Shown: piece after piece, positions 1 through 11,390 of the stretch
How the letters are laid out: each line of letters starts with the position of its first letter
How positions within the stretch are numbered: the stretch's first letter is position 1
Origin: an uncultured Opitutaceae bacterium
GTDB taxonomy: Bacteria > Verrucomicrobiota > Verrucomicrobiia > Opitutales > Opitutaceae
NCBI GenBank assembly: GCA_903862935.1
Contig: CAIOZY010000025.1
Span: forward strand, 94,579 to 158,578
Direction of reading: 5' to 3'
DNA length: 64,000 nucleotides
Notes under the pieces: model-generated
Told to the model about the DNA's origin: nothing
Seen by the model: the letters and a program-made list of their open reading frames with translations, nothing else
The model's database searches: none
Program-made: the position numbers and the translations under genes

Positions 1-1
1 C

Positions 2-2017
<2,016 letters not shown>

Positions 2018-2042
2018 GGGCCGGCCGGGGGGTCCCGGGGTA

Positions 2043-2085
2043 GAGTCCGCAGCAGCGCGAGCCCGCCGCGGGGGGCTTGGGACTC
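2043..2085. other. GC-rich nested stem-loop
   Basis: GAGTCC pairs with GGACTC and AGCCC with GGGCT in the gap between the fusion gene and the lysozyme-like gene. No T tract follows, so it is at best a weak terminator or structured leader; it may be chance in GC-rich DNA. Confidence 0.3.
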
Positions 2086-2234
2086 ACTTCTCCGGGGGAT
2101 GACCCCGGAAATCGGCCGAATCAGGTCGTTGGGGGCTCGTGGGATGCGGATCTGCATGGCCCGTTTCGGGAACGGATCTTGCCGCGGCAAAATCAAAGGC
2201 CGCGCACCCAAGCTGGGCGCCAACCCAAAGCACC

Positions 2235-2738
2235 ATGAAGCTCACCCTCGCGGCCCTTTTACCGATCCTCACCGCGGCGTGCGGCGCCGCCCCCGTCAGC
2301 CTGCCGACCCCGCTTGCCACGGATTTTCTCTATGCCATCCGCCAGGTCGAATCCGGCGACCGCTATGACTGCCCTGCCGGCCCGAAGGGCGAACTGGGCG
2401 CCTACCAGTTCCGCAGCAAGGTTTGGTACCAGCACACCAGCGAGCCGTTCTCGGCCGCCCGCACCCGCTACGCCGACACGGTCGCGGGCCTGCATCTCGA
2501 CTGGATCGCCTCGAGTCTGCGCTCGGCGGGCGTCGAGCCGAGCACCTGGAACATGGCGGCCGCCTGGAACAGCGGCGTCGGCTCGGTGCGCTCCGGGCGC
2601 ATCCCCCACTCCACCCGCGATTACGCGAGCCGCGTAGAGAACCTGGTCGGCAGCGAAATCGAGCTGCGCCGCTCGCTCACGCCCCGCTTCCCAGTGCTGG
2701 CCCCCGCCGGCCCTAGTCTGCGGGTGGCTTCGCGGTGA
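2235..2738 (+). CDS. Lysozyme-like/SLT-fold lipoprotein
   Basis: Small secreted protein of 167 aa. The ATG at 2235 is chosen because it begins a classical signal peptide (MKLTLAALLPILTAAC) ending in a possible lipobox Cys. The mature part resembles a soluble lytic transglycosylase fold: FLYAIRQVESG with a candidate catalytic Glu, GAYQF, and AAWNSGVGSV in the place of the usual AYNAG motif. It probably cuts peptidoglycan in the periplasm. The 3' end overlaps the convergent RND adaptor by 26 bp. Substrate preference is unknown, and some proteins with this fold are inactive. Confidence 0.7.
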   Translation: MKLTLAALLPILTAACGAAPVSLPTPLATDFLYAIRQVESGDRYDCPAGPKGELGAYQFRSKVWYQHTSEPFSAARTRYADTVAGLHLDWIASSLRSAGVEPSTWNMAAAWNSGVGSVRSGRIPHSTRDYASRVENLVGSEIELRRSLTPRFPVLAPAGPSLRVASR

Positions 2739-3810
2739 ACGGAAGCGGGACCACCTCGACCCCCTCGCCCACCTTGTCGATCCCCTCGGCCACCACGCGC
2801 TCCCCGGGCTTGAGCCCGCTGTCGATGATCCACCAGGAGCCCTCGCGCTCGCCGACCCGCACGGCGCAAATGTGGACCCGGTTGTCGGGGCCGACGGTGG
2901 CGACCTGGAAGGAGCCCTGCAGTTCGGACACCGCCCTCTGCGGGACGAGAAGGGCCCCGCTCACCAGGCGGACGGCTGCGCGGACCCGGGCGTACTGCCC
3001 GGGGCGAAGGAGGAGACCGGGGTTGGAAAACTCAGCGGCGATCCTCAGGGTTCCCGTCGCCGCGTCGATCTGGCGGTCGGCCGCGTAGAAGCGGCCCTTC
3101 AGCGGGTAGGAGGTCCCGTCGGACAGGATAAGCTCCAGGGGCAGCCCCTCCCTCATGGCCTCGCGGCTGGGGAAGCGCCGTTCGAGCGCCAGGAAGGTCT
3201 GCTCGGTGACCGAGAAGTACACCTTGATCGGGTCCACCTGCGAGACGGTGGTCAGCGGCCCCGAGGCCGGCCCGACCAGGTTTCCGATCTGGGCGAGCGC
3301 GATCCCCGCGATCCCGTCGACCGGGGAGGTGATGCGGGTGAACCCCAGGTTGAGCTCCGCCTCCTCCAGGGCCGCCTTGGCGGCGCGGCGCGCCTGCACG
3401 GCGTCGTCGTAGCCCTGCCGCGCCGCGGCCTGGGTCGCGTACAACTCGGCCTCCCGCTTCAAGTCGAGCTCGGCCTTGTCGAAATTGGCCCGGACCCGGT
3501 CGCAGGCCGCCTGGAAGGGGCGCGGGTCGATCTCGAACAAAAGCTCGCCCTTTCGGACCGCAGACCCGTCGGCGTAGGCCTGGCGCAGCACGTAGCCGGT
3601 GACCTGGGCCCGGATCTCGGCGTTGACGAAGCCGTCCGTCGTCCCGATCCACTCCTGCAGGACCCGCTGGTCGCTCTGGACGACGCTGGCGACCAGGACC
3701 TGGGGCGGCGTGGATACTGTCTCGGTCTGGCGGCGGCAGCCGGGGGCGAAGGCGGCCGCGGCGGCGGCGAGGAGAGACAGGGCCCGGGGAAAGCTTCTTA
3801 TTGGGGGCAT
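2713..3810 (-). CDS. RND efflux periplasmic adaptor (AcrA/MexA-like)
   Basis: Membrane fusion protein of 365 aa that would link the inner-membrane RND pump to an outer-membrane channel. MPPIRSFPRALSLLAAAAAA with a lipobox APGC marks a lipoprotein; I start at 3810 because the track ORF reaching 4743 is antisense read-through of the pump gene. Visible parts are a lipoyl half-domain (VTGYVLRQAYADGSAVRKGE), a coiled-coil hairpin (NFDKAELDLKREAELYATQA), the second half-lipoyl (FTRITSPVDGIAG) and a beta-barrel with membrane-proximal domain (LLRPGQYARVRAAV, LLVPQRAV). It lies 32 bp after the RND pump, downstream of its partner, the reverse of the common order. Confidence 0.92.
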   Translation of the reverse strand: MPPIRSFPRALSLLAAAAAAFAPGCRRQTETVSTPPQVLVASVVQSDQRVLQEWIGTTDGFVNAEIRAQVTGYVLRQAYADGSAVRKGELLFEIDPRPFQAACDRVRANFDKAELDLKREAELYATQAAARQGYDDAVQARRAAKAALEEAELNLGFTRITSPVDGIAGIALAQIGNLVGPASGPLTTVSQVDPIKVYFSVTEQTFLALERRFPSREAMREGLPLELILSDGTSYPLKGRFYAADRQIDAATGTLRIAAEFSNPGLLLRPGQYARVRAAVRLVSGALLVPQRAVSELQGSFQVATVGPDNRVHICAVRVGEREGSWWIIDSGLKPGERVVAEGIDKVGEGVEVVPLPFTAKPPAD

Positions 3811-3842
3811 TGAGGTGAAAAAATGGCTCCGGACCTTGGGGC

Positions 3843-6800
3843 TCACGGCTCCTTCGTGGCCGGGTCCCCGGGGGGTGCGGCGGGCCCGCGTCCCTTCCGG
3901 GCCACCAAGCAGTAGGCGACCGGGATGATGAAGATCGCCAGGGCGCTTGCCGCAAGCATGCCGCCGATCACGGTTGTCCCCATGACGCGGCGGGCGCCCG
4001 CCCCGGAGCCGCTCGCCAGCCACAGCGGGATGCAGCCAAAGATGAACGCGAGCGAGGTCATGAGGATCGGCCTCAGGCGGATACGGGCCCCCTCCAGGGC
4101 GGCCTCCGCGGCCGGGACCCCGGCGGCGTGCCGCCGCCGGGCGAACTCGACGATCAGGATCGCGTCCTTGGCGGCGAGCCCGATCAGCATCACCAGGCCG
4201 ATCTGGGCGTAGACGTTGTTGTGCATCCCGCGCGCGGCCAGCGCCGCCAGGGCCCCGAAGGCGGCCACGGGAACGGCCAGGAGCACGCTCACGGGAAGCG
4301 ACCAGCTGTCGTACAGCGCGGCCAGCACCAGGAAGGCGAACAAGAGCGACAGCCCGAAAACGGCGGCCGCGGGGATCCCTTCCTCGGCCTTTTGCTCCTC
4401 GAAGGACATGCCGGTGTAGTCGTAGCCCATCTCGCGGGGCATCGTCGCGGCAAAGACCTCCTCGAGGGCCCGCCGCGCCTGCGCCGGGCTGTAGTCCGGC
4501 GCCGCCGCGGTCGTGATCTGGGCGCAGCGGAACAGGTTGTGGCGCGCCACGAAGTCGGGCTCCAGGCGTGTCTCCACCGAAGTCAGCGCCGTCAGGGGCA
4601 CCATGGCCCCGGAGGAGCTCCGCACGTGGTACATCCCCAGGTCCTCCACCCGGCTGCGGTAACCCTGCTCGGCCTGGATGTAGACCTGCCACTGCCTGCC
4701 GAAGCGGTTGAAGTAGTTGACGAAGAGCCCGCCCAGGTAGCACTGCAGGGTCCGGTACACGTCGGCGATAGGGACCCCCTGCTTGAGGGCCTTGTCGCGG
4801 TCGACGTGGATGAACACCTGCGGCACCGCCGACTGGAAGCTTGTCCCCACCCCGGCCAGCTCCGGGCGCTTCCGCGCTGCGGCGAGGAACCGGTCGAGGT
4901 TCTGCTCCAGAAAGGCGACATCCCGGCCGGCCCGGTCCTCCAGCACCATCGAAATTCCCCCGTAGGAACTCACCCCGGGCAGGGCGGGCGTCGGGTAGGC
5001 CGCCGCATCGCCGTCGGGGATCTTCTTCAGCTCACGGTTCATGCTCTCGAGGATCGCCTCGTAGCGCTCCTGCGGCCGCGTGCGCTCGGACCACGGCTTG
5101 AGAACCGCGCAGAAGTAGGCGCTGTAGGTGTTGGCCATCGTGCTGAGCAGGTTCACGCCGACGACGGTGGTGAACCGGTCCACGCCGGGGGTGTTGCGCA
5201 TGACGGCTTCGACCTTGGTCGCCGCCTGCGCGGTGCGCTGCAGCGAGGCCCCGGCCGGCAGCTGGAGCGACAGGTAGAAGTACCCCTGGTCCTCCTCGGG
5301 CAGGAAGGCTCGGGGCAGGCGCCTCCAGAAGTACCCGGCGGCCGCCGCGAAAGCGACGAGCAGCGCAAGGCCCAGGACGCTGCGCCGGATCAGCCGGCGG
5401 GACAGGCCCACGTACCCCCGCGTCACGCGGGCAAAGGCCCGGTTGAACGCCCCGTAGAAGCGTCGCAGGGGGCCCGCCGGCTCGGCTCTCGGCTTGAGCA
5501 GCAGGGCGCACAGCGCCGGGCTCAGGGTCAGGGCGTTGAAGGCGGAGATCGCCACCGAGATCGCCGTCGTCAGCGCGAACTGCTGGTAGAGCCGGCCCGT
5601 GATCCCCGGCATGAACGCGGTCGGGACGAAAACGGCCATCAGGATGATCGCGATGGCGACCACCGGGCCCGAGACCTCCCCCATCGCCTTGAGGGTCGCC
5701 TCGCGGGGCGGCAGCCCCTCGGCGATGTGGCGCTCGACGGCCTCGACGACGACGATCGAATCATCGACGACCAAGCCGATCGCCAGGACCAGCCCGAACA
5801 GCGACAGCGTGTTCACCGAGAACCCGAACAGGGGGAATACGATGAAGGTGCCGATCAGGGACACCGGCACGGCGAGCAGCGGGATCAGGGTCGCCCGCCA
5901 GCCCTGCAGAAACACGAAGACGACGAGCACGACCAGCAGCAGGGCCTGCCACAGCGTGGCCGCGATCTCGCGCATTCCCGCCGACACCGCCTGGGTCGTG
6001 TCGAGCCCGATCTTGTAGTCGAGGTCGTCGGGAAAGTGCTTTTTGAGCTCCTCCAGGGTGCGCCTCACCCCGGCGGCGGCCTCAAGGGCGTTGGAGCCCG
6101 GCAGCTGGTAGACGGTCATCAGGGCGGCGGGCTCCCCGTTGAGCCGCCCGAGCACGCTGTAGGTCTGGGAGCCCAGTTCCACCCGCGCGACGTCGCGCAG
6201 GCGCACGATCGACCCGTTCGGTTCCTCCCGGATGACGATCGAGCCGAACTCCTCCGGCGAGGTGAGCCGGCCCTGCACCCGGACCGGGTACGTGAATTCC
6301 TGGCCGGGCGGGGCCGGCTCAGCCCCGATCTGGCCGGCGGGGTTGACCGTGTTCTGCGCCTGGATCGCCGACACCACGTCGGAGACGGTGATCCCGAGCC
6401 GAGCCAACTGGTCGGGCTTCACCCAGAAGCGCATCGCGTACTGCCCGGCCCCGTAGACCCAGACGTTGGCAACCCCCGGCACCCGGGTGAGCCAGTCGTT
6501 CACGTTGATGTAGGAGTAGTTGGCGAGGAAGGTGCTGTCGTGGGTGCCCCGGGGCGAGTACAGCGCCACCACCATGAGCGGCGCTGCCAGGGACTTTTGG
6601 ACGAGGACGCCGAAGTTGGCGACGTCGGCGGGCAGCTGGGCGCTCGCCTGGGCGACGCGCATCTGCGCGAGCATCAGGTCGTAGTTCGGATCGGAGGCGA
6701 TGTCGAAGTCGGCGTAGAGCCTGAGCGAGCCGTCGCTGCCGCTCAGGGAGTCCATGTAGTTGAGCCCGTCGGTGCCGCTCAGCTGCTGCTCGATCGGGAT

Positions 6801-6986
6801 CGAGACCGACTGCTCCACGGTCTGGGCGTCGGCGCCCACGAAGTTGGTGCTGGCCCGGACCCCCGGGGGCAGGATCTTCGGAAACTGGGCGATCGGCAGC
6901 CCCACGAAGGAGACGATCCCCAAGATCACCGTCACGATCGAGATGACGATCGCAACTATGGGCCGCTGGATGAAGAACCGGTACAC
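3843..6986 (-). CDS. RND multidrug efflux pump, HAE1 family (AcrB-like)
   Basis: Inner-membrane proton-driven exporter of 1047 aa, full length for AcrB/MexB. The N-terminus MYRFFIQRPIVAIVISIVTVI is the typical first transmembrane helix. The usual proton-relay segment is present (FGLVLAIGLVVDDSIVVVEAVER, with paired Asp), as are the porter domains and a second transmembrane repeat with GLAAKDAILIVEFA. An operon with the adaptor directly downstream is likely. No outer-membrane channel is adjacent; the TolC-like gene at 21.1 kb is the only candidate in the window. Substrate range cannot be predicted. Confidence 0.95.
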   Translation of the reverse strand: MYRFFIQRPIVAIVISIVTVILGIVSFVGLPIAQFPKILPPGVRASTNFVGADAQTVEQSVSIPIEQQLSGTDGLNYMDSLSGSDGSLRLYADFDIASDPNYDLMLAQMRVAQASAQLPADVANFGVLVQKSLAAPLMVVALYSPRGTHDSTFLANYSYINVNDWLTRVPGVANVWVYGAGQYAMRFWVKPDQLARLGITVSDVVSAIQAQNTVNPAGQIGAEPAPPGQEFTYPVRVQGRLTSPEEFGSIVIREEPNGSIVRLRDVARVELGSQTYSVLGRLNGEPAALMTVYQLPGSNALEAAAGVRRTLEELKKHFPDDLDYKIGLDTTQAVSAGMREIAATLWQALLLVVLVVFVFLQGWRATLIPLLAVPVSLIGTFIVFPLFGFSVNTLSLFGLVLAIGLVVDDSIVVVEAVERHIAEGLPPREATLKAMGEVSGPVVAIAIILMAVFVPTAFMPGITGRLYQQFALTTAISVAISAFNALTLSPALCALLLKPRAEPAGPLRRFYGAFNRAFARVTRGYVGLSRRLIRRSVLGLALLVAFAAAAGYFWRRLPRAFLPEEDQGYFYLSLQLPAGASLQRTAQAATKVEAVMRNTPGVDRFTTVVGVNLLSTMANTYSAYFCAVLKPWSERTRPQERYEAILESMNRELKKIPDGDAAAYPTPALPGVSSYGGISMVLEDRAGRDVAFLEQNLDRFLAAARKRPELAGVGTSFQSAVPQVFIHVDRDKALKQGVPIADVYRTLQCYLGGLFVNYFNRFGRQWQVYIQAEQGYRSRVEDLGMYHVRSSSGAMVPLTALTSVETRLEPDFVARHNLFRCAQITTAAAPDYSPAQARRALEEVFAATMPREMGYDYTGMSFEEQKAEEGIPAAAVFGLSLLFAFLVLAALYDSWSLPVSVLLAVPVAAFGALAALAARGMHNNVYAQIGLVMLIGLAAKDAILIVEFARRRHAAGVPAAEAALEGARIRLRPILMTSLAFIFGCIPLWLASGSGAGARRVMGTTVIGGMLAASALAIFIIPVAYCLVARKGRGPAAPPGDPATKEP

Positions 6987-7050
6987 GGCAAGATCCTCGC
7001 TTTCACGCTCTTAGCGGGGGACCCACCCCTTGGGAAGACAAAAGGTCCGG

Positions 7051-7659
7051 TCAGCCCGGGCGCCCGAGTGAAAACCGCTCGGTCGTGCGCGCGTAGTCGG
7101 AGCCGCCCAGGCGGCCGATCAGGTCGAGTTTTCCGGCCTCGGGCCTGCCGTCGGGGCCGAGGACCGACTCGCTCGCGTGCAGGGCCAGGATCCGGCCGAA
7201 GACGACGCTGGCGGCCATGGCCCCCTCGCCCACGGGGAAGATCGCGTGGAGCGCGCACTCGAAGGAGACCGGCGCGGCCGCGACCCGCGGCGGGCGGACC
7301 TGGGAACTCGGGGCCTGCGCGATCCCGAACTTCTCGAACTCGCTCTCCCCGTGCGGCAGGGACGCCGCCGTGTCGTTCATCGGGGCGGCTAGGGCGTAGG
7401 GCACCAGGTTGACGACGAATTCCTTGGTCTCCTCGATGTTGCGCAGCGTGTCCTTCTTGCGGCCGTCCCGGTTGTTGACCGGGACGAACATCAGGACCGG
7501 CGGGTTCGCCGTCACCCCCTGGAAGAAGCTGAACGGGGCGAGGTTGGTCCGGCCCTCGGCCGAGACGGTCGACACCCAGGCGATCGGCCGGGGCAGGATC
7601 GTGCCGGACATCCAGGCGTAGGCGTCGCGCGGGGGAAGGCTTGTGAAATCGACCAGCAT
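7051..7659 (-). CDS. Flavin reductase-like FMN-binding protein
   Basis: A 202-aa protein of the flavin reductase-like split-barrel family (DIM6/NTAB type). Diagnostic stretches are LPRPIAWVSTVSAEGRTNLAP, SFFQGVTANPPVLMFV, and TLRNIEETKEFVVNLV. These proteins bind FMN and either supply reduced flavin or act as oxygenase partners. The ATG at 7659 was preferred over an upstream GTG because GAGGGG lies 5' of it and homologues begin near LVDFTSLPP. It sits between the MFS pump and the RND pump on the same strand (57 and 64 bp gaps), so it is probably cotranscribed with efflux genes. A role in drug or quinone metabolism is conjecture. Confidence 0.85.
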   Translation of the reverse strand: MLVDFTSLPPRDAYAWMSGTILPRPIAWVSTVSAEGRTNLAPFSFFQGVTANPPVLMFVPVNNRDGRKKDTLRNIEETKEFVVNLVPYALAAPMNDTAASLPHGESEFEKFGIAQAPSSQVRPPRVAAAPVSFECALHAIFPVGEGAMAASVVFGRILALHASESVLGPDGRPEAGKLDLIGRLGGSDYARTTERFSLGRPG

Positions 7660-7716
7660 GGCGGGGGAATTCCCCTCAAAATCCACCCCGAAGGCAAGCA
7701 CCGCGCATCGGACGCC

Positions 7717-9306
7717 TCACTCGACCATGATCTCGGTGTCGAACTTCTCCTCGGCCTTTTCCTCGGCCGTCTCGTGGTGGGGCTCGGCCTTGAGCATCAG
7801 GCAGAGCGGAATCCCGGCCAGCAGCACAAACCCCCCGAAAACGAAGCCGTTCTCAAAGCCTAAGACCTGGGCCCGGCGGAAGATCCCCATCGTCGAGGCG
7901 AAGGCCGTCTTGACCGGGAGGGAGTCGGTGATCCCCGGGGCATGCCTGACGATGAGCCCGGAGGCGGCGTCCAGCCCGAAGCGCGTGTAGGACTGCGACT
8001 GGCCGGGGAACACCTCCCCCAGGTGGACGGCGTGGACATGGATCGAGTTCGTGACGAAGCTGTTCAAAACGGCGATTCCGAGAGAGCCGCCGACATTCTG
8101 GGAGACGTTGACGAAGCTGCTCGCCATCGGCAGCTCATGGCGGGGGACAGCGTTCAAGGCCGCGGTGATGAGCGGGGCCATCATGAGGGCCAGGCCGATT
8201 CCGCGGAAGATCTGGGGAAAGACGAGCATCTGCCACGAGGAGAGCGGGTCGATGGCTCCGAAGGCCAGCAGCGAGGTCCCCACAAGCACGGAGCCGATCA
8301 GGGTCAGGATCGAGGCACTGTAGCGGTCGGCAAGCCGGCCGGCGAAGGGCATGGTCGCCCCGACGGCGATCGCGCCCGGGATCATCCACAGGCCCGACTG
8401 GACCGGCGTGTAGCCCATCAGGTTCTGCAGGAAGATGGGGAATAGGAATACGCTGCCGAAGAGCCCGACCGCGCGGAATACGGCGAGCAGGATCGACAGC
8501 GCGTAGTTTCGGATCAGGAAGAGCTTGAGGTCCAGGAGCGGGTGCTTGGCGTCCAGCTCCCGGGCGATGAAAAGGATGAAGCTGGCGGCCGCGAAGGCCT
8601 CGCAGACATGGATGTAGGTCGACTCCCAGCCCTTCTCCTGCCCGTTCGACAGCGCGGTCAGCCCCGCGATCAGGGCGATCGAGAGGAAGGCGTAGCCCGC
8701 CAGGTCGAAGGGCCCCCGGCCCCCGCGCGCCCGGATCGGCTTCATGATGATCATCCCCGCCATGAGGGTCGCGACCCCGATCGGAAGGTTCACCGAGAAG
8801 ATGGTCCGCCAGCTGTACGCGTCGGTCAGGTACCCGCCCAGGGTCGGCCCGATCGCCGGCCCGAGCATGATGCCCGTGCCCCATATCCCCAGGGCCCGGC
8901 CGCGCTCGTGCGGCTCGAACAGCTCCGCCACGATCGCCATGCCGATCGGCTGGATCGCGCCGCCTCCGATGGCTTGGAGGATGCGCGCGGCGATCAGCGA
9001 CTCGTAGCTCCAGGCCATCGCGCACAGGGCGCTCGACGCGGTGAAGATCAGCAGGCACCCCAGGTAGAGCGTCTTGTAGCTGATCTTGCTGGTGAGCCAC
9101 CCCATGAGCGGCATGACGACCGCCGAGGCGAGCAGGTACCCGGTCGCGACCCACTCGATCTTCTCCCGGTCGACCCCGAAGGTGCTCATCATGTGGGGGA
9201 GCGCCACGTTGACGATGCTGCTGTCCAGAATCGCCATGAAGGTCCCCATCATGATGATGTAAAGGACCGCCCAGCGGTTCGCCCGAAGTGATGCGTTGTC
9301 GCTCAC
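7717..9306 (-). CDS. DHA2-family MFS drug exporter (EmrB/QacA-like)
   Basis: A 529-aa 14-helix major facilitator. It carries the DHA2 signature region LDSSIVNVALPHM, motif A-like GWLTSKISYKTLYL, and the antiporter motif C (GIMLGPAIGPTLGGYL). The start is GTG at 9306, followed by an N-terminus usual for EmrB. The adaptor gene lies 18 bp upstream in the same direction, so the two form an EmrAB-type export pair. In known EmrAB systems the trimer with TolC exports hydrophobic compounds and uncouplers; this function is transferred by family only. Confidence 0.93.
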   Translation of the reverse strand: MSDNASLRANRWAVLYIIMMGTFMAILDSSIVNVALPHMMSTFGVDREKIEWVATGYLLASAVVMPLMGWLTSKISYKTLYLGCLLIFTASSALCAMAWSYESLIAARILQAIGGGAIQPIGMAIVAELFEPHERGRALGIWGTGIMLGPAIGPTLGGYLTDAYSWRTIFSVNLPIGVATLMAGMIIMKPIRARGGRGPFDLAGYAFLSIALIAGLTALSNGQEKGWESTYIHVCEAFAAASFILFIARELDAKHPLLDLKLFLIRNYALSILLAVFRAVGLFGSVFLFPIFLQNLMGYTPVQSGLWMIPGAIAVGATMPFAGRLADRYSASILTLIGSVLVGTSLLAFGAIDPLSSWQMLVFPQIFRGIGLALMMAPLITAALNAVPRHELPMASSFVNVSQNVGGSLGIAVLNSFVTNSIHVHAVHLGEVFPGQSQSYTRFGLDAASGLIVRHAPGITDSLPVKTAFASTMGIFRRAQVLGFENGFVFGGFVLLAGIPLCLMLKAEPHHETAEEKAEEKFDTEIMVE

Positions 9307-9324
9307 CGGGAGGTGTGCCTGGGG

Positions 9325-10464
9325 TCAGGGTGCGGGCCGCGCCGCGGTCCCGGTCCGGATCTTCACCTCGACCGAGAGCCCCGGGCCGAGGAACAGCCCC
9401 TCGGGCGCCTTCAGGGCGATCCTCAGCGGCACCCGCTGGGTGACCTTGATGAAGGTGCCGGAGACCCCCTCGGAGGGGATCAGGCTAAACTGGGAGTTGG
9501 TGGCGCGAAGGACATCGGTCACCCGGCCCTGGAGGCGCAGGTCGGGGTACGCGTCGACGGAGATCTCGGCCGAGTCGCCGATCGCGACCTCCCCGAGGTA
9601 CTTCTCCTCGATGTTGGCGTCCACCCTGAGGGTCGCCGGGTCGAAGACGCTCACGATGGGCTGGCCGGGCATCGGCATCGCGCCGGGGTCGAGCCAGCGG
9701 CGAACGACCCATCCGTCAAAGGGGGCGACAACCCGGCACTTGTCGAGGTTTCGGCGGCTCACCTCCAGTGCCGCCTCCGCCGCGGCCACCGCCCCGGCCG
9801 CAGCCTCGGCCTCAGCCTTTGCCGCAGCAATGTCCTCCGCCCGGGCGCCCTGCTCCAGGAGCGCCAGGTTCTGCGCCGCGCTCTCGCGGCTCTGCCGGGC
9901 CGCCTCGTAGGCAGACCGCGCGCTGTCGAGGGCGTCCTGGGTCGCGGCCCCGCCCTGGGTGAGGGCCTCGGTCCGCCCCAGGTCCACCTTGGCAAGGTCT
10001 TCCTGGGCCTGGAGGCGCTTCAGGGTCGCCGCGGCCGACTTGATCTCTTCGGGGCGGCTGCCGTTGAGGGCCTTCTCGTACCGGGCCTTTGCGGAGGCCA
10101 GGCCGCCACGGGCCGAGACAAGGGAGGCCTCGGCCCGGGTCACCTCGGCCCGCGCCGAGGTGGGGTCGAGCCGGAAGATCTCCTGCCCGAGGCGGACCGA
10201 CTCGCCCTCCCGCACAAGAACGGCCACAAGCCGGCCGTTGACCTCGGGGGCCACGTCCACGAGATGGCCGCCAAAGCGCGCGTCATCGGTAAACACGTTG
10301 CCGCGCAGGATGAAGAACCAGTACCCGAGGACCCCGACCGCAATCGCCGCCAGGATCCCCAGCCCGATCATCAGGTGCCGGCGGCTCGCTTTCGGCTCGG
10401 GCGTTTCATTGGTGCTGGGCGATGGATCGGAGATTTTCTCTGAAGATTTTCCCGGAGGGTTCAT
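9325..10464 (-). CDS. HlyD/EmrA-family membrane fusion protein
   Basis: A 379-aa adaptor for the following MFS pump. A charged cytoplasmic stretch is followed by one transmembrane helix (LMIGLGILAAIAVGVLGYWFFI), then TDDARFGGHLVDVAPEVNGRL, the hallmark start of EmrA-type periplasmic domains. A long Ala/Glu/Lys-rich coiled coil (about residues 100-220) ends in a biotinyl-lipoyl half (DKCRVVAPFDGWVV) and a beta-barrel. The ATG at 10464 has no convincing Shine-Dalgarno sequence. It is the first gene of a five-gene minus-strand block of efflux functions ending at 2713; whether all five share a transcript is not shown. Confidence 0.92.
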   Translation of the reverse strand: MNPPGKSSEKISDPSPSTNETPEPKASRRHLMIGLGILAAIAVGVLGYWFFILRGNVFTDDARFGGHLVDVAPEVNGRLVAVLVREGESVRLGQEIFRLDPTSARAEVTRAEASLVSARGGLASAKARYEKALNGSRPEEIKSAAATLKRLQAQEDLAKVDLGRTEALTQGGAATQDALDSARSAYEAARQSRESAAQNLALLEQGARAEDIAAAKAEAEAAAGAVAAAEAALEVSRRNLDKCRVVAPFDGWVVRRWLDPGAMPMPGQPIVSVFDPATLRVDANIEEKYLGEVAIGDSAEISVDAYPDLRLQGRVTDVLRATNSQFSLIPSEGVSGTFIKVTQRVPLRIALKAPEGLFLGPGLSVEVKIRTGTAARPAP

Positions 10465-10562
10465 GGAGAGGGGGGCGGAGGTCGAACGGGAGGCGGTTTA
10501 AAGGTCGGAAAGGCTCCGATGTTGTGGACAACGGGCCCAAACTAGCAAGAAAGGACGCGTTT

Positions 10563-10877
10563 ATGGACAATCCAACGCCGCACAACGTTCAAATCGTCGG
10601 GGGCGAGGTCGCCATCGCCTGGAGCGACGGGATCGAGACCTATTTTCAGGGCGAGGTGCTGCGTGCAGCCTCCCCCAGCGCCGAGACCCAGGGCGAGCGC
10701 GACGTCTTCGGCACTCAGTACGGCGGGGCCGGGCCCAAGAAGTTCCCCGGGGTCCACGTCGTCGGCTGGGAGCGGGTGGGCAACTACGCGCTGCGCTTCG
10801 ACTTCAGCGACGGCCACAGCACCGGACTTTACAGCTACGAGTATCTGAGGAAACTGGCAGCCGCCCAGAGGCCCTGA
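10563..10877 (+). CDS. DUF971 domain protein
   Basis: A 104-aa protein of the DUF971 (gamma-butyrobetaine hydroxylase N-terminal-like) family. Typical stretches are IAWSDGIETYF near the N-terminus, GVHVVGWERVGNYALRFDFSDGHSTGLYSYEYL and the short C-terminus. Family members are linked to iron-sulfur metabolism (ApbC-like contexts) and often bind metal, but the biochemical role is not settled. ATG at 10563 follows AAAGGA. hisI starts 3 nt after the stop, so the two are almost certainly cotranscribed. Confidence 0.85.
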   Translation: MDNPTPHNVQIVGGEVAIAWSDGIETYFQGEVLRAASPSAETQGERDVFGTQYGGAGPKKFPGVHVVGWERVGNYALRFDFSDGHSTGLYSYEYLRKLAAAQRP

Positions 10878-10880
10878 CCC

Positions 10881-11390
10881 ATGAGCACTCCAACATTCCC
10901 CGCCCGCACCGCCACGGCCGAGGTCGAACTCGGCAAACTTCTCCAGCCGAAGTTCGGGCCGGACGGCCTGATCCCCTGCATCACGACCGACCGCTCCAGC
11001 GGCGAGGTGCTGATGTTCGCTTTCATGAACGCGGAGGCTCTGACCCACACGATCCGCACGGGAAAGGCCACCTACTGGAGCCGCTCGCGGGGCAAACTCT
11101 GGATCAAGGGCGAGGAGTCGGGCAATGTGCAGCTCGTGCGCGAGCTGCGCGTGGACTGCGACCAGGACGTGGTGCTGCTGAAGGTCGACAACGTCGGCGG
11201 GGCCGCCTGCCACAACGGGTACCCGTCGTGTTTTTACCGGAAGCTGGCGGCGGGCGCCGACCCAGCGAACCCCTCGAGCCTTGCGCTTGAGTTCGCCTCG
11301 GAGCGGGTCTTCGACCCGGCCCAGGTGTACGGCCACAAGGCCGCCTCCACCAAGGTCAGCCCTCCAGCGCAGGATCGTCCACGATCGTGA
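10881..11390 (+). CDS. hisI: Phosphoribosyl-AMP cyclohydrolase
   Basis: Histidine biosynthesis step three: opening of the purine ring of phosphoribosyl-AMP. The 169-aa protein has the canonical blocks [53 protein letters not shown], and [12 protein letters not shown]; the Cys and Asp residues of these blocks are the zinc and magnesium ligands in characterised HisI. No HisE domain follows, so the pyrophosphatase is encoded elsewhere. The 3' end overlaps the convergent lpxC-fabZ gene by 35 bp. Confidence 0.95.
   Translation: MSTPTFPARTATAEVELGKLLQPKFGPDGLIPCITTDRSSGEVLMFAFMNAEALTHTIRTGKATYWSRSRGKLWIKGEESGNVQLVRELRVDCDQDVVLLKVDNVGGAACHNGYPSCFYRKLAAGADPANPSSLALEFASERVFDPAQVYGHKAASTKVSPPAQDRPRS

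Noticed and set aside
2713-4743. 676-aa minus-strand ORF covering the RND adaptor and part of the pump
   Set aside because: Only the last 365 residues form a protein family with signal peptide; the front is an out-of-frame reading of the pump gene.
4128-7412. 1094-aa plus-strand ORF opposite the RND pump and flavin reductase
   Set aside because: It is the antisense shadow of clear RND and flavin reductase genes in GC-rich DNA; the residues are low-complexity His/Gly/Arg/Asp-rich with no family pattern.
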